33,406 bases of DNA, taken from positions 1 to 33,406 of the forward strand of contig JBKCXU010000149.1 of the NCBI GenBank assembly GCA_046316025.1, written 5' to 3'. The notes under the pieces are model-generated. The model worked only from the letters and a program-made list of their open reading frames with translations. It made no database searches and was not told the origin of the DNA. Source of the DNA: JAJTHJ01 sp046316025. Lineage in GTDB: Bacteria; Pseudomonadota; Gammaproteobacteria; Burkholderiales; Burkholderiaceae_F. Positions within the stretch are counted from its first letter, which is position 1; the number at the start of each line of letters is the position of its first letter. Shown here piece by piece: positions 1 to 8,600 of the stretch. The translations under genes and the position numbers were made by a program.

Positions 1-11
1 GTTCCAGGGGC

Positions 12-147
12 CCGGCCGCTGATGGGTTACTGCTCGCCCCCACCCCAGACCTCCCCCGCTTCGCTGGGGAGGGAGTTTTCCCCCTCCCCTGCGAAGCGGG
101 GGAGGGCTGGGGTGGGGGCGAGCAGTACCCCATCAGCGGCCGGGCAA
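12..147. repeat. Long GC-rich imperfect palindrome at the ubiB 3' end
   Basis: Two arms of about 55 bases (roughly 12-66 and 93-147) are reverse complements with only a couple of mismatches, around a short T-rich centre. The inner core (79-119) is shared almost base for base with a second copy at 25409-25448 inside hsdM, so this is a dispersed repeat family. The right arm overlaps the last codons and stop of ubiB (133-135), so the element probably ends or stabilises that transcript. Function is inferred; the symmetry is read directly. Confidence 0.85.
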
Positions 148-1716
148 CTTGAACCCGAAAAACGCCCACGCCGCCATGATCGCCAGCGCCGCCACAGCGG
201 TGATGCCGATCAGCAGCAGCCGGTTGCGCCGCTCGGTCTCGGTGCGCAGGCGGCGCAGCTCCAGCATCGTTTGCGCGTGCCGCGCCGGCGCGGTTTCCAG
301 CACCTGATGCACCAGCCGCGGCAACTGCGGCAGCAGCGCCGCCCATTGCGCGCCTTCGCGCTTGACGCGATCTTCCAAGCCTTTGAAGCCGGCCTGCTCG
401 TCCATCCAGCGTTCGAGAAACGGCTTGGCCGTCTTCCACAAGTCGAGATCGGGGTCGAGCTGGCGGCCGAGGCCTTCGATGTTGAGCAGCGTCTTTTGCA
501 GCAGCACCAGTTGCGGCTGCACCTCGACGTTGAAGCGCCGGCTGGCCGCAAAGAGGCGCAGCAACACCTGCGCGAACGAAATGTCCTTCAACGGCCGGTC
601 GAAGATCGGCTCGCACACGACGCGGATCTCCGCCTCCAGCCGATCGACCGGCGTGCCGGCCGGCACCCAGCCGGACTCGACGTGCAATTGCGCCACGCGC
701 TTGTAGTCGCGGCGGAAGAACGCGATGAAGTTCTGCGTCAGGTAGTTCTTGTCGTCGTCGGTCAGCGTGCCGACGATGCCGAAGTCCAGCGCGATCCAGC
801 GGCCAAAGTCCGCCGGCCGCGCCGGATCGATGCCGACGAAGATGTTGCCCGGGTGCATGTCGGCGTGGAAAAACCCGTCGCGCAGCGACTGCGTGAAGAA
901 GATCTCCACCGCGTCGGCCGACAGCCGCTTGATGTCGATGCCGGCGGCGCGGATCGCCTCGATCTGGCTCACCGGCACGCCGTACATGCGCTCCATCACG
1001 ATCACGTTGTCGGCGCAGGTGTCCCAGAACATCTCGGGGATGCGCAACTGCCTGGACTGCGCAAAGTTGCGTCGCAGCTGCGAGGCATTGGCGGCCTCGC
1101 GCATCAGATCGAGCTCGTCGTGCAGATAGCGGTCGAACTCGGCCACCACCTCGCGCGGGCGCAGGCGGCGGCCGTCGCGCCACAGCCGCTCGATCAGCGC
1201 GGCGGCGGTTTCCATCAGCGCGAGGTCGCGCTCCACCGCGGCCAGCATGCCGGGCCGCAGCACCTTGACTGCGACCTCGCGCCCGGCGTGCGGGCCGCTT
1301 TTGAGCGTCGCAAAGTGCACCTGCGCGATCGAGGCACTCGCCACCGGCTCGCGCTCGAAGCTGGCAAACACTTCGTCGATCTTGCGGCCCAGGCCGCGCT
1401 CGATCTCGGCGATCGCCACGTCGGGGTCGAACGGCGGCACGCGGTCTTGCAGCTTGGCGAGTTCGTCGGCGATGTCGGCCGGAATCACGTCGCGCCGGGT
1501 GGACAGCAGCTGGCCGAACTTGACGAAGAGCGGCCCCAGATCCACCAGCGCGCGGCGCAGCCGCTCACCGCGCGGCGCCTGCGTCTCGCGGCCGAAGGCA
1601 AAGAAGCCCAGCAGCCGCTGCAAGCCGCGGCTGCGCAGGCTGGAGACGGCCAATTCGTCGAGGCCGAAACGGTGTGCCGTTCGCAGGATGCGGGCCAGCC
1701 GCAGCAGGCGCGTCAC
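133..1716 (-). CDS. ubiB: UbiB, ABC1/COQ8-family ubiquinone biosynthesis ATPase/kinase-like protein
   Basis: Membrane-associated atypical kinase/ATPase needed for ubiquinone (coenzyme Q) biosynthesis. The 527 residues match the usual UbiB length. Visible family motifs in order: KFGQ (66-69, the KxGQ signature), the Ala-rich nucleotide loop VASASIAQVH (125-134), the AVKVLRP lysine (about 151), ELDLMREAAN (201-210), HADMHPGN catalytic loop (284-291) and DFG metal site (311-313). A hydrophobic C-terminal segment (about 499-522) is the membrane anchor. The start is GTG at 1714-1716, overlapping the ubiJ stop as GTGA, which indicates translational coupling. The 3' end runs into the palindrome at 12-147. 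Assignment is secure. Confidence 0.96.
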   Translation of the reverse strand: MTRLLRLARILRTAHRFGLDELAVSSLRSRGLQRLLGFFAFGRETQAPRGERLRRALVDLGPLFVKFGQLLSTRRDVIPADIADELAKLQDRVPPFDPDVAIAEIERGLGRKIDEVFASFEREPVASASIAQVHFATLKSGPHAGREVAVKVLRPGMLAAVERDLALMETAAALIERLWRDGRRLRPREVVAEFDRYLHDELDLMREAANASQLRRNFAQSRQLRIPEMFWDTCADNVIVMERMYGVPVSQIEAIRAAGIDIKRLSADAVEIFFTQSLRDGFFHADMHPGNIFVGIDPARPADFGRWIALDFGIVGTLTDDDKNYLTQNFIAFFRRDYKRVAQLHVESGWVPAGTPVDRLEAEIRVVCEPIFDRPLKDISFAQVLLRLFAASRRFNVEVQPQLVLLQKTLLNIEGLGRQLDPDLDLWKTAKPFLERWMDEQAGFKGLEDRVKREGAQWAALLPQLPRLVHQVLETAPARHAQTMLELRRLRTETERRNRLLLIGITAVAALAIMAAWAFFGFKLPGR

Positions 1717-2327
1717 GGTCGTTCCGCTTGCTCGATGCGCTCGAGGCGCTTTTCCAGCCGCGCCACGTCGTCGCGCAGCGCGGTCACCGCGCGGCCGAAC
1801 TCTTCCACGTCCGCGCGGGCGGCGAGCAGCGGGTTCTCGGCAACGAAGTAATCGGCGGTGGTCTGCGCCAGCCGCTCGCCGCCCACCCGCACCTGCGTCA
1901 GCACCGCGCGCACGGCGTCGACGATGCGCACCGCGGCGGCGTCGCCGACGAAGCGCGACAACTCTTCTTCGGCGTCCGGCTTGAGGTTGGTCAGCACGAA
2001 GGCGAGCGCCTGCGCGAACTCCGCGTCGCCCGCCAGCCGCACCTTGCGCATCGCCGCGCCGGGGTCGAGCAGCATCGCGGGCAGGCTGTCCATGGCCACT
2101 GCAACGCTCACGTCCGGCTCGCCCTGCGCGGCGGCGAGCATGCCGCCGTCGGCCACGGCGAGCGCCACCGCAAACGGCCCGGCGCCGATGCGCGCGCTGC
2201 GTCCGGCAAAGGGCGCGAGCTTTTCGCGCGCCCAGGGCTCACGCGCGAGCAGGTGGTTTAGCACCGCCAGCGCCGCCTCGGTGGCCAGGCGGTCGAGCGG
2301 CAAAACGGGAGGCGAGTCGTGATTCAC
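1713..2327 (-). CDS. ubiJ: UbiJ, SCP2-domain ubiquinone biosynthesis accessory factor
   Basis: Predicted 204-residue protein close in length to known UbiJ. The N-terminal part (about 10-115) has the SCP2 sterol-carrier-like pattern of alternating hydrophobic strands, and the C-terminus is an acidic/basic helix rich in coiled-coil heptads ending VARLEKRLERIEQAERP. UbiJ helps assemble the soluble ubiquinone biosynthesis complex and binds lipid. I chose GTG 2325-2327 (VNHDSPPVLPLD) because the longer open frame upstream is low-complexity Arg/Ala and unlike the family. It overlaps ubiB by four bases and follows ubiE and a Tim44-like gene on the same strand, the usual betaproteobacterial order. 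Confidence 0.88.
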   Translation of the reverse strand: MNHDSPPVLPLDRLATEAALAVLNHLLAREPWAREKLAPFAGRSARIGAGPFAVALAVADGGMLAAAQGEPDVSVAVAMDSLPAMLLDPGAAMRKVRLAGDAEFAQALAFVLTNLKPDAEEELSRFVGDAAAVRIVDAVRAVLTQVRVGGERLAQTTADYFVAENPLLAARADVEEFGRAVTALRDDVARLEKRLERIEQAERP

Positions 2328-2436
2328 GCGGCGGCCCCGCGCGCGTGCGGCGCGCGAGCGCGCGATTGTCGCAAAAACATCCGAGCCAGCTTGAGAGCCG
2401 CGCGAGCGACGACGCCACGCGGCATACCCACCGAAA

Positions 2437-2856
2437 TCAAGGGTTCGCTCGTCGCCGTCGAGCCGCCCATACGAAGACCGCGCCTGTCGCCGCTCCCATA
2501 CAGATCGCAACCACAACCGCGCCGAGCGGCGGAAGCCCGTAACTGCGCTCCAAAACAGCCACCGCCACGCCCGACGCTGGTGCGCCCACGATGAGAGAGA
2601 GGCTCGCCCAAGACGACTCGACACCCTGCGGTCGCCGTGCATGCAAGGCGCGCACACCGGCAGCGAGCATCAGGAACAGCACATGCAGCGCCATCGTGAG
2701 CAGACCCACCGTCAGCAGCCACTGGCCGGGGTACAGCGCAATATCCGCGCCCAGCGCGGGCGCGATGAAGCTCGCCCAGAAACCGGCCAACCCCCCTCCG
2801 ACGGCGCCTGCCGCACCAAAAGGCGCCGGGGCCGCGTGGCTACGATTGGCCCCCAT
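2437..2856 (-). CDS. Small polytopic membrane protein of unknown function
   Basis: A 139-residue protein with about four hydrophobic segments (near 13-37, 46-68, 83-101 and 110-131) and a basic C-terminal tail RRRRANP, implying an inner-membrane location. I do not recognise a family. It lies 13 bases after the Tim44-like stop and 109 bases before ubiJ, on the same strand, so it is probably co-transcribed with the ubiquinone genes. Coding is supported by the clean hydrophobic pattern and operon position; the competing frames here are Arg/Pro-rich shadows. Confidence 0.65.
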   Translation of the reverse strand: MGANRSHAAPAPFGAAGAVGGGLAGFWASFIAPALGADIALYPGQWLLTVGLLTMALHVLFLMLAAGVRALHARRPQGVESSWASLSLIVGAPASGVAVAVLERSYGLPPLGAVVVAICMGAATGAVFVWAARRRRANP

Positions 2857-2869
2857 TCAACGAAAGTCG

Positions 2870-3838
2870 TCAGCCGAGCTGCTGAATCCCCGCCAGCAAC
2901 CAGCCGCCGCTGCCGTCGGTGGGCTTGCTGAGGTTCCACACCTCGTCGAAGCGCTCTTCTTCGCCGTTGCGTTTCATCACGCCCGTGAAGCGCACGCTGG
3001 CCACGTGCTCGCGGGTGCCGGTGTCGATGCCGAGCAGGGTGGCGTCGAGCGATGCGACTTCGCTCGCGCCGCCGTCGCGCGGCTGCGCGCGCAGCTCGTG
3101 CGTGAGGGCGATGAAGAGCTCGTGCGTGGTGAAGTCGGCCAACGCGTTGAGGTCGCCGCGATCCCAGGCGTCTTGCAGCTTGCCGAAATAGCCGCGCGCG
3201 TGACCGAGGAAGCCTTCGACGTCGAAGCCGGCCGGGATCGACAGCGCCGCCGGTGCGACCGACGCACCGCGGACGAACTCATCCATGGCCGAGCCCGGGC
3301 GCGCCGCCTGTGCAGGCTCGAGCGCCGCGCGTTGCAGCGGCTGCGGCGCGGGCTGCGCTTCGTAGCCGACCGGCTCGTCGCGGGTGGCGATGCGGCCGGG
3401 GTTGCCGTGGCTGTAGGCCGGCGCCGGCTGCGCACCGCGCATCCGCGCAAAGACCACGCGCAGCACGATCATGAGAACGATGCCGATCAGCAGCGCCATC
3501 AGCAGCATGGCGAATCCTTCGCCGAAGCCGAGCCAGGAGGCCAGCGCGGCAAGGCCCAGGCCGGCGGCCAGGCCCATCAGCGCGCCACGCCAGGGGCTCG
3601 CTGCCTTGGCGGCGGCCCCCGCCGCGGCGGGCGCGGCAGCCGCGGGCTGCGGCGCCGTTTGCGGTGCGGTCTGTTGCGGCGACTGCTGCGGGGCCTGCGG
3701 CGGCTGCGCCTGGCGTTGCGCCGGCGCGGACTGCTTGCCAAGGCTCTTGCCCCCGCCCAGGCGGCGCTGGGCGTCGGCATCCATGGCCAGGGTGGCGGCA
3801 AATATGCCGATCACGATCATTGCGATCCACTTGCTCAT
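2870..3838 (-). CDS. Tim44-like domain membrane protein
   Basis: A 322-residue protein: N-terminal signal or membrane segment (4-20), a low-complexity Gln/Pro/Ala linker (36-80), a pair of hydrophobic segments (about 84-106 and 108-129), another linker, and a C-terminal Tim44/TIM44-like alpha+beta domain (about 200-322) ending WLLAGIQQLG. ATG 3836-3838 is preceded by a GGGAG ribosome-binding site. Homologues sit between ubiE and ubiJ in many betaproteobacteria, but the role of the bacterial Tim44-like domain is not settled. It may act in membrane-protein or lipid-quinone handling. Family recognition is firm, function is not. Confidence 0.85.
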   Translation of the reverse strand: MSKWIAMIVIGIFAATLAMDADAQRRLGGGKSLGKQSAPAQRQAQPPQAPQQSPQQTAPQTAPQPAAAAPAAAGAAAKAASPWRGALMGLAAGLGLAALASWLGFGEGFAMLLMALLIGIVLMIVLRVVFARMRGAQPAPAYSHGNPGRIATRDEPVGYEAQPAPQPLQRAALEPAQAARPGSAMDEFVRGASVAPAALSIPAGFDVEGFLGHARGYFGKLQDAWDRGDLNALADFTTHELFIALTHELRAQPRDGGASEVASLDATLLGIDTGTREHVASVRFTGVMKRNGEEERFDEVWNLSKPTDGSGGWLLAGIQQLG

Positions 3839-3896
3839 CGTTGCTCCCGGTAACGGGTCCGTCAATCGCGCCGCAGCGGGAACGAGGGACCAGCGG

Positions 3897-4661
3897 TCAG
3901 ACTTTGTGCCCCACATGCAGCGCACATACGCCCGCGGTGAGGTTGAACCATTCAACGCGCGCCAGGCCGGCTTGCTCCATCATCGCCGCGAGTTCTTGCT
4001 GCGGCGGATGCATGCGGATCGACTCGGCCAGATAGCGGTAACTGTCTGCGTCGCCCGCAATGCGACTGCCCAGCCACGGCAGCACGTTGAACGAGTACGC
4101 ATCGTAGAGGGGAGCGAGCGGCGACCATATCCGGGAAAACTCCAGAACCAGCAGGCGCCCGCCCGGCCGCAAGACGCGCCGCATCTCGGCCAGCGCGGCG
4201 TCCTTGTTCGTCATGTTGCGCAGGCCGAAGGCGACGGTCGCGACATCGAAGGTGTCGTCGGGAAAAGGCAAGAACTCCGCGTCGCACTGCGCCACCGGCA
4301 GCAGCTGGCCGGCGTCGACCATGCGGTCGCGGCCCACGGCGAGCATCGAGCCGTTGATGTCGGTGAGCCACACCTGCCCGCTCGGCCCGGCCTGGCGAGC
4401 AAAGCTGAGCGCCAGGTCGCCGGTGCCGCCGGCGATATCGAGCACGCGCATGCCCAGGCGCACGCGCGCCTGCCGCAGCGTGAACGCCTTCCACAGCCGA
4501 TGCAGGCCGGCCGACATCACGTCGTTCATCAGGTCGTACTTGCGCGCGACGGAGTCGAACACGCCGGCGACGTGGCGGGCTTTTTCGCCCGCGGCCACCT
4601 GCTGGTAGCCGAAGTGGGTGGTGGCGGCGTCGTCCGCCGCGGGGGTCTTGTCGTCGTTCAT
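3897..4661 (-). CDS. ubiE: UbiE, ubiquinone/menaquinone C-methyltransferase
   Basis: SAM-dependent C-methyltransferase acting on 2-polyprenyl-6-methoxy-1,4-benzoquinol (and demethylmenaquinol where present). The 254 residues are the normal length. Both UbiE/COQ5 signatures are present: FDSVARKYDLMNDVMS (35-50) and RVLRPGGRLLVLEFS (162-176). The SAM-binding glycine motif is VLDIAGGTGD (73-82), with the acidic ribose-binding residue at D101. Downstream of DUF971 and upstream of the Tim44-like gene on the same strand with gaps of 35 and 58 bases, consistent with one operon. Confidence 0.97.
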   Translation of the reverse strand: MNDDKTPAADDAATTHFGYQQVAAGEKARHVAGVFDSVARKYDLMNDVMSAGLHRLWKAFTLRQARVRLGMRVLDIAGGTGDLALSFARQAGPSGQVWLTDINGSMLAVGRDRMVDAGQLLPVAQCDAEFLPFPDDTFDVATVAFGLRNMTNKDAALAEMRRVLRPGGRLLVLEFSRIWSPLAPLYDAYSFNVLPWLGSRIAGDADSYRYLAESIRMHPPQQELAAMMEQAGLARVEWFNLTAGVCALHVGHKV

Positions 4662-4696
4662 GGCGCGGCACTATAGCGACGCGCCCGCGCCGCCGC

Positions 4697-5113
4697 TCAA
4701 TGGCCGCAGGCGGGCGTCGGCGCGGCGAAGACCGCGTTGCGCGCATCGCCGGGGTCGCGGCTGGCGCCGGCAGCCTCCATTTGCGCGAGGTACTCGACCC
4801 ACAGGCGGTCCTGCTCGCAGCCAAGCTCGTACAGGTACTTCCACGAGTAGATGCCGGAGTTGTGCCCGTCGGAAAACGTCGGTTGCACCGCGTAGTAGCC
4901 GACCGGCTCCAGCTGGGTGATGCTCACCTCGCGCTTGCCGACCTGCAAGACCTCCTGCCCCGGCCCGTGGCCGCGCACCTCGGCCGAGGGCGAGTACACG
5001 CGCAGGAACTCGAAGGGCAGGCGAAAGCGCCGCCCGTCGTCGAAGGCGATCTCGAGCACGCGCGAGGCGGCGTGCAGGACGATTTCGGTGGGCTGGGGGC
5101 GGTCCGCCGGCAT
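4697..5113 (-). CDS. DUF971 (GBBH-like N-terminal domain) protein
   Basis: A 138-residue DUF971 protein, related to the N-terminal domain of gamma-butyrobetaine hydroxylase. Family landmarks are LEIAFDDGRRFRLPFEFLRVYSPSAEV (near 20-46) and the later HNSGIYSWKYLYELG segment. ATG 5111-5113 gives the usual compact form; the longer upstream frame overlaps the pilin gene and is not coding. In betaproteobacteria it is commonly next to ubiE, as here. Biochemical role unknown, although an iron-sulfur or quinone-related role has been suggested for relatives. The C-terminal tail after WVEYLAQMEAAG is variable. Confidence 0.88.
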   Translation of the reverse strand: MPADRPQPTEIVLHAASRVLEIAFDDGRRFRLPFEFLRVYSPSAEVRGHGPGQEVLQVGKREVSITQLEPVGYYAVQPTFSDGHNSGIYSWKYLYELGCEQDRLWVEYLAQMEAAGASRDPGDARNAVFAAPTPACGH

Positions 5114-5139
5114 GGGGCGACGATAGCGCGGCGCGCCGG

Positions 5140-5628
5140 CTAGCGGCCCCAGCAGCGGTCGAACAAGGCGCCGTTCGTCGTATGGCCAGCGCACCCGGTG
5201 CCCGCGACAGCGGCGTCGACCAGGCAGCGCGCACCGGACTGGTCGATTCGGAACGCGCCGCACTCGTCGTTGGCTTGCGGACCGGCCGGCGTTGCGGTGA
5301 GCGTGTAAGTCGCCGCGGTCAAGTTGCCCAGCGCAATGTTGTAGCGCACGGTGCCGGCCTCCGGCGCGCGCGCAAACGCGGCCGGGAGGGTGATCGCCGT
5401 GGCGGCTTGGTTCTGGTCGAAGCGCCGCGAGCGCGACTGGTTGTTTTCGACCCATTGGGCCGCCAGCGAAAGCGCTGTTCTGGCGTCCTTGCGCGCACTG
5501 CGGGCGACGGCCTCGGAGTAGTTGGGGATGGCAATCGCTGCCAAGATAGCCAGGATCGCCACCACCACCATCAATTCGACCAGCGTGATGCCCTCGCGCC
5601 GACGGTGCCAACGAGTTCGATGAGTCAT
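5140..5628 (-). CDS. pilE: Type IV pilin, PilE-like minor pilin
   Basis: A 162-residue prepilin with a basic leader (MTHRTRWHRRREG), a prepilin-peptidase site after G13, mature start ITLVELMVVVAILAILAAIAIPNY and Glu at mature position 5 (E18). Ile rather than Phe at mature +1 is a small departure. The C-terminal region has four cysteines (C108, C120, C131, C145 by rough count) able to form the D-region disulfide. It follows pilY1 by 12 bases and closes the minor-pilin cluster, the position of pilE in Pseudomonas-type clusters. It could be called a generic minor pilin; it primes pilus assembly with the pilV/W/X/Y1 products. Confidence 0.88.
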   Translation of the reverse strand: MTHRTRWHRRREGITLVELMVVVAILAILAAIAIPNYSEAVARSARKDARTALSLAAQWVENNQSRSRRFDQNQAATAITLPAAFARAPEAGTVRYNIALGNLTAATYTLTATPAGPQANDECGAFRIDQSGARCLVDAAVAGTGCAGHTTNGALFDRCWGR

Positions 5629-5640
5629 CGCCGCTCCCCT

Positions 5641-8600
5641 TTACTCCCTCGGCAGTTCACGCCAGACGCGCAGCGTTTGCGAGTCACCACCGAACCCAAC
5701 TGTTCCCGTGACACCACTACGGATACCTGACCCCACGCCGGCAGAGGACGCGTTCAACAAGTGCGGGCTCAGCGTCTCGAGCATCTTCTCCAGTCCGTCC
5801 CGCCTAAGTACGCGGGTTGACTGTGAACAGTCGTCACCAGTGCAGGGGCCGCGGCTGCCTACCGGGGTGCCGAGCAACGCCTGATTCCCGACCGTCGCCT
5901 CCTGCAAGGAAAACGCCACGCACTGCTTGTTGCGGTCGGCGAAAGCGGCGCGGCTAAAGCTGCCGACGAGGTCGAGCCGATACGCAAAGGAGCGTCCGCC
6001 GCCGGCGCAGGGGTCGCCGCCGGCAACCGGCTCGAAGGTCGAGAAGTTGACGAACCCGGCGTCTTCAACCGGGGGGACGAGAACCCGCTCACCGGTGGTC
6101 TCCGTGCCGACGATCAGGTCGAAGTAGAAGCCGAGGTCGGTGGTGAAGTCGATCGACCCCTGGCCGCTCAAGACGCGACCCACGCGGGCTTCGTCCGCGG
6201 CAGTGCACTGGCCGTCGGTATCGGCAGTACGACCGTCGCTGCCGAGCGTCAGCTGGCGCAGGGCCGAGCGCGCGACCTCTGCCGGCGAGGCCGGGGTCTT
6301 CTCCCACAGCACGTAGATCGACTGAACCGAGAGGTCGTCGCGATCCAGCCGCTCGAAGAACTTGCCGGTGCCGAAGGCGATGTAGCGGCCGCCAAACGGA
6401 TGCTCCATCACCCGCGGCGCCGCGGTGATCGGCTGGCGCGGCGCCGTCGTTGTCGACCCGTAGCGCGCTTCGAAGAGCTTGGTGCCGGTCACGGCGGCAA
6501 GTTCGGTGGCCGATGTGGCCGCCGACAAGTCGAACTTCCACAGCCGACCCAGCCGGTCGCCGGCGTAGATCGCAACGATGTTGCGGTTGCTGTCGTAGAC
6601 GGGCGTGACGCCGCCCAGACCGTTGGGCCGCTTCAGCGGATCGGTGTCGGCCGGGTTGCTGCCGCCGGCGTCGTCCGTCGCGAGCGAGAGCACGCCACCC
6701 GTGGACAGATTGATCGCCAACAAGCGCGCTTTGTCGTTCTCGCTCTCGTAGCCGTTGCCGACGAAGTAGTACCAGTTGCCGTCCTTGGCGCTGCCGATCA
6801 CGCCGGGCTGCAGGATATGGCCGATATCGTCGTGATCCGCACCGGTCAGATCCCACAGTACCTTCTGCGCGCTCATCGATGTCGGATCCGTCACGTCGAG
6901 CGCAAAGACTGAGCCGCCCAGCCGTGCGCTGCCCGCCGACCATGTACCGCCGACGCCAGTCGTGCCAACCACGACCGTACGCCACGCGTCGTTCAGGTAA
7001 ACGTCGCCCTCGGCGCTGGGGCCGTCGACAAAGAAACGGTGGTCGTATTCGGGGCGGCTCAGCAAGTTCAATTGCCCGTAAACGGCGCGCGGCACGTAAC
7101 CGAAGAGCTCCTTGCCGTCGGCCGCGTCGAAGGCGTGGAAGATGCCGCCATTGGCGCCGACGTAGATCGCGGCGCGACGCGTGCTCCGCTTTGAAGTCAC
7201 ATACGTGGGATAACTTGACGCGGCCGAGGCCGCCGCCGCCGGTGCACGCGCCGAGCTGTAGAAGAAATCCCGCGCGCGCGAGTACAGCGGCTGCGAGTTG
7301 ACGATATCCGCCAGCAGCGACAGGCGACGGCGATATACGCCGTTGGTCTGGCCGATCTCCTTGGATTGGTCGCCGCGCAGGTAGTCGAGCACATCTTGAC
7401 TGCCGATCTGATCGGCTTGCTCGTCCGTGAGATCGTCGACATCGGCAAAAGCGACCCCCCCAGCCACGTCGTCGGTGGAAGTGAGCAAAGTGCGCTGGGT
7501 GTAGACGGGGAAGTTGGCGCGCCACAGCGGCTCCGGCGCCGCCGTGCCGGCGGTAGCCGCGGTAAACAGCGCCGGCGCATCGAAAGCCTCCAGCTGGCCA
7601 GACCACCGCCTGCTGATGAAGCTGGCCTGGAAGATGCGGTCGCCGGTCGTCACTCGGGTCGACGTGCTGACCAAGCCGGTGCCGCTGCCCTCCTGTTCGG
7701 CGATGACCCCCAACACGGCCGCCACTTCGCGCGCCAGCGCGGCAACGTCGGTTGCCGAAAGGAAGTCGCCGCGCGACGCAAGGGCAGCGCGCAGCACGTC
7801 GTTGCGCCGGCCGCAGCCGCTGGCCGGCTCCGTGCCGCCGAAGGCCAGGCACGCCGCGTCGTTGTCGGTGACGACGGTCTGCGCCGTGTTCACCGGCGGC
7901 CAACTGATCGAGCTGCGCGCGGCTGCGGCGGAGCGCGTCGCTGCGGTGTCGCGCGAGGCGGAGATCCCGTAGCCGACGACATACGTCGTGAGGCTCTGCC
8001 AGAACGCCTCGTTACGCCGCTCTGCCGGCTCGTCGATCGGGCCGATATTGTTCAACAAGTCGGGGCGCAGGTCGCGGCTCCACCAGAACAGGGTGGCATC
8101 CGACAGGGTGCCGGTGGGCGAGCCAGACACCTGCGAAATGTGCACTTCGGCGGCGGGTTCATAGGTGTACTCGCGCCCGGCGACCGAGCCGCCCCCAGCG
8201 TGAGTCGGTCCATCAACGCTGATGGCAGTCGTCGGCAGGTAACCCTGGGTCGTCACGAAATCGTTGGGCAAGCCCGCGCTGGTGCGCGACTCGATGCGGG
8301 GCTGCTGCGGCGGGGTGACGGCCGGCACCTTGGTCCATTCGCCATCGCTGATGATGATCGCGTAGTTACGCCGACACGAGATATGGTCGTCCGACTCTTC
8401 GGTGGTCTGCCAGGCTGCAGCCGTGGTCGCCCGGTCGTCGATCCACGGCCCGCGGTTGTCGGTCCGCGCGAGGTAACGGCCAATGGCGTCCACCGCTTCC
8501 CGGGTCGGCGTCGCGCCCACGCCACGCACGCTGAAGAGCCAGTCGAACACTTCCTGCCGCGCGTTGCTGGAGCCCGGCGCTGGCGCCGGTAAGGTCTGCG

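Noticed and set aside
22..1851. 609-codon open frame on the plus strand opposite ubiB
   Set aside because: Arg/Gln/His-rich shadow of a GC-rich gene; no recognisable domain, and ubiB on the other strand has every family motif.
6089..7903. 604-codon minus-strand frame within pilY1
   Set aside because: Overlaps the PilY1 beta-propeller in another frame and is Arg-rich without domain sense.
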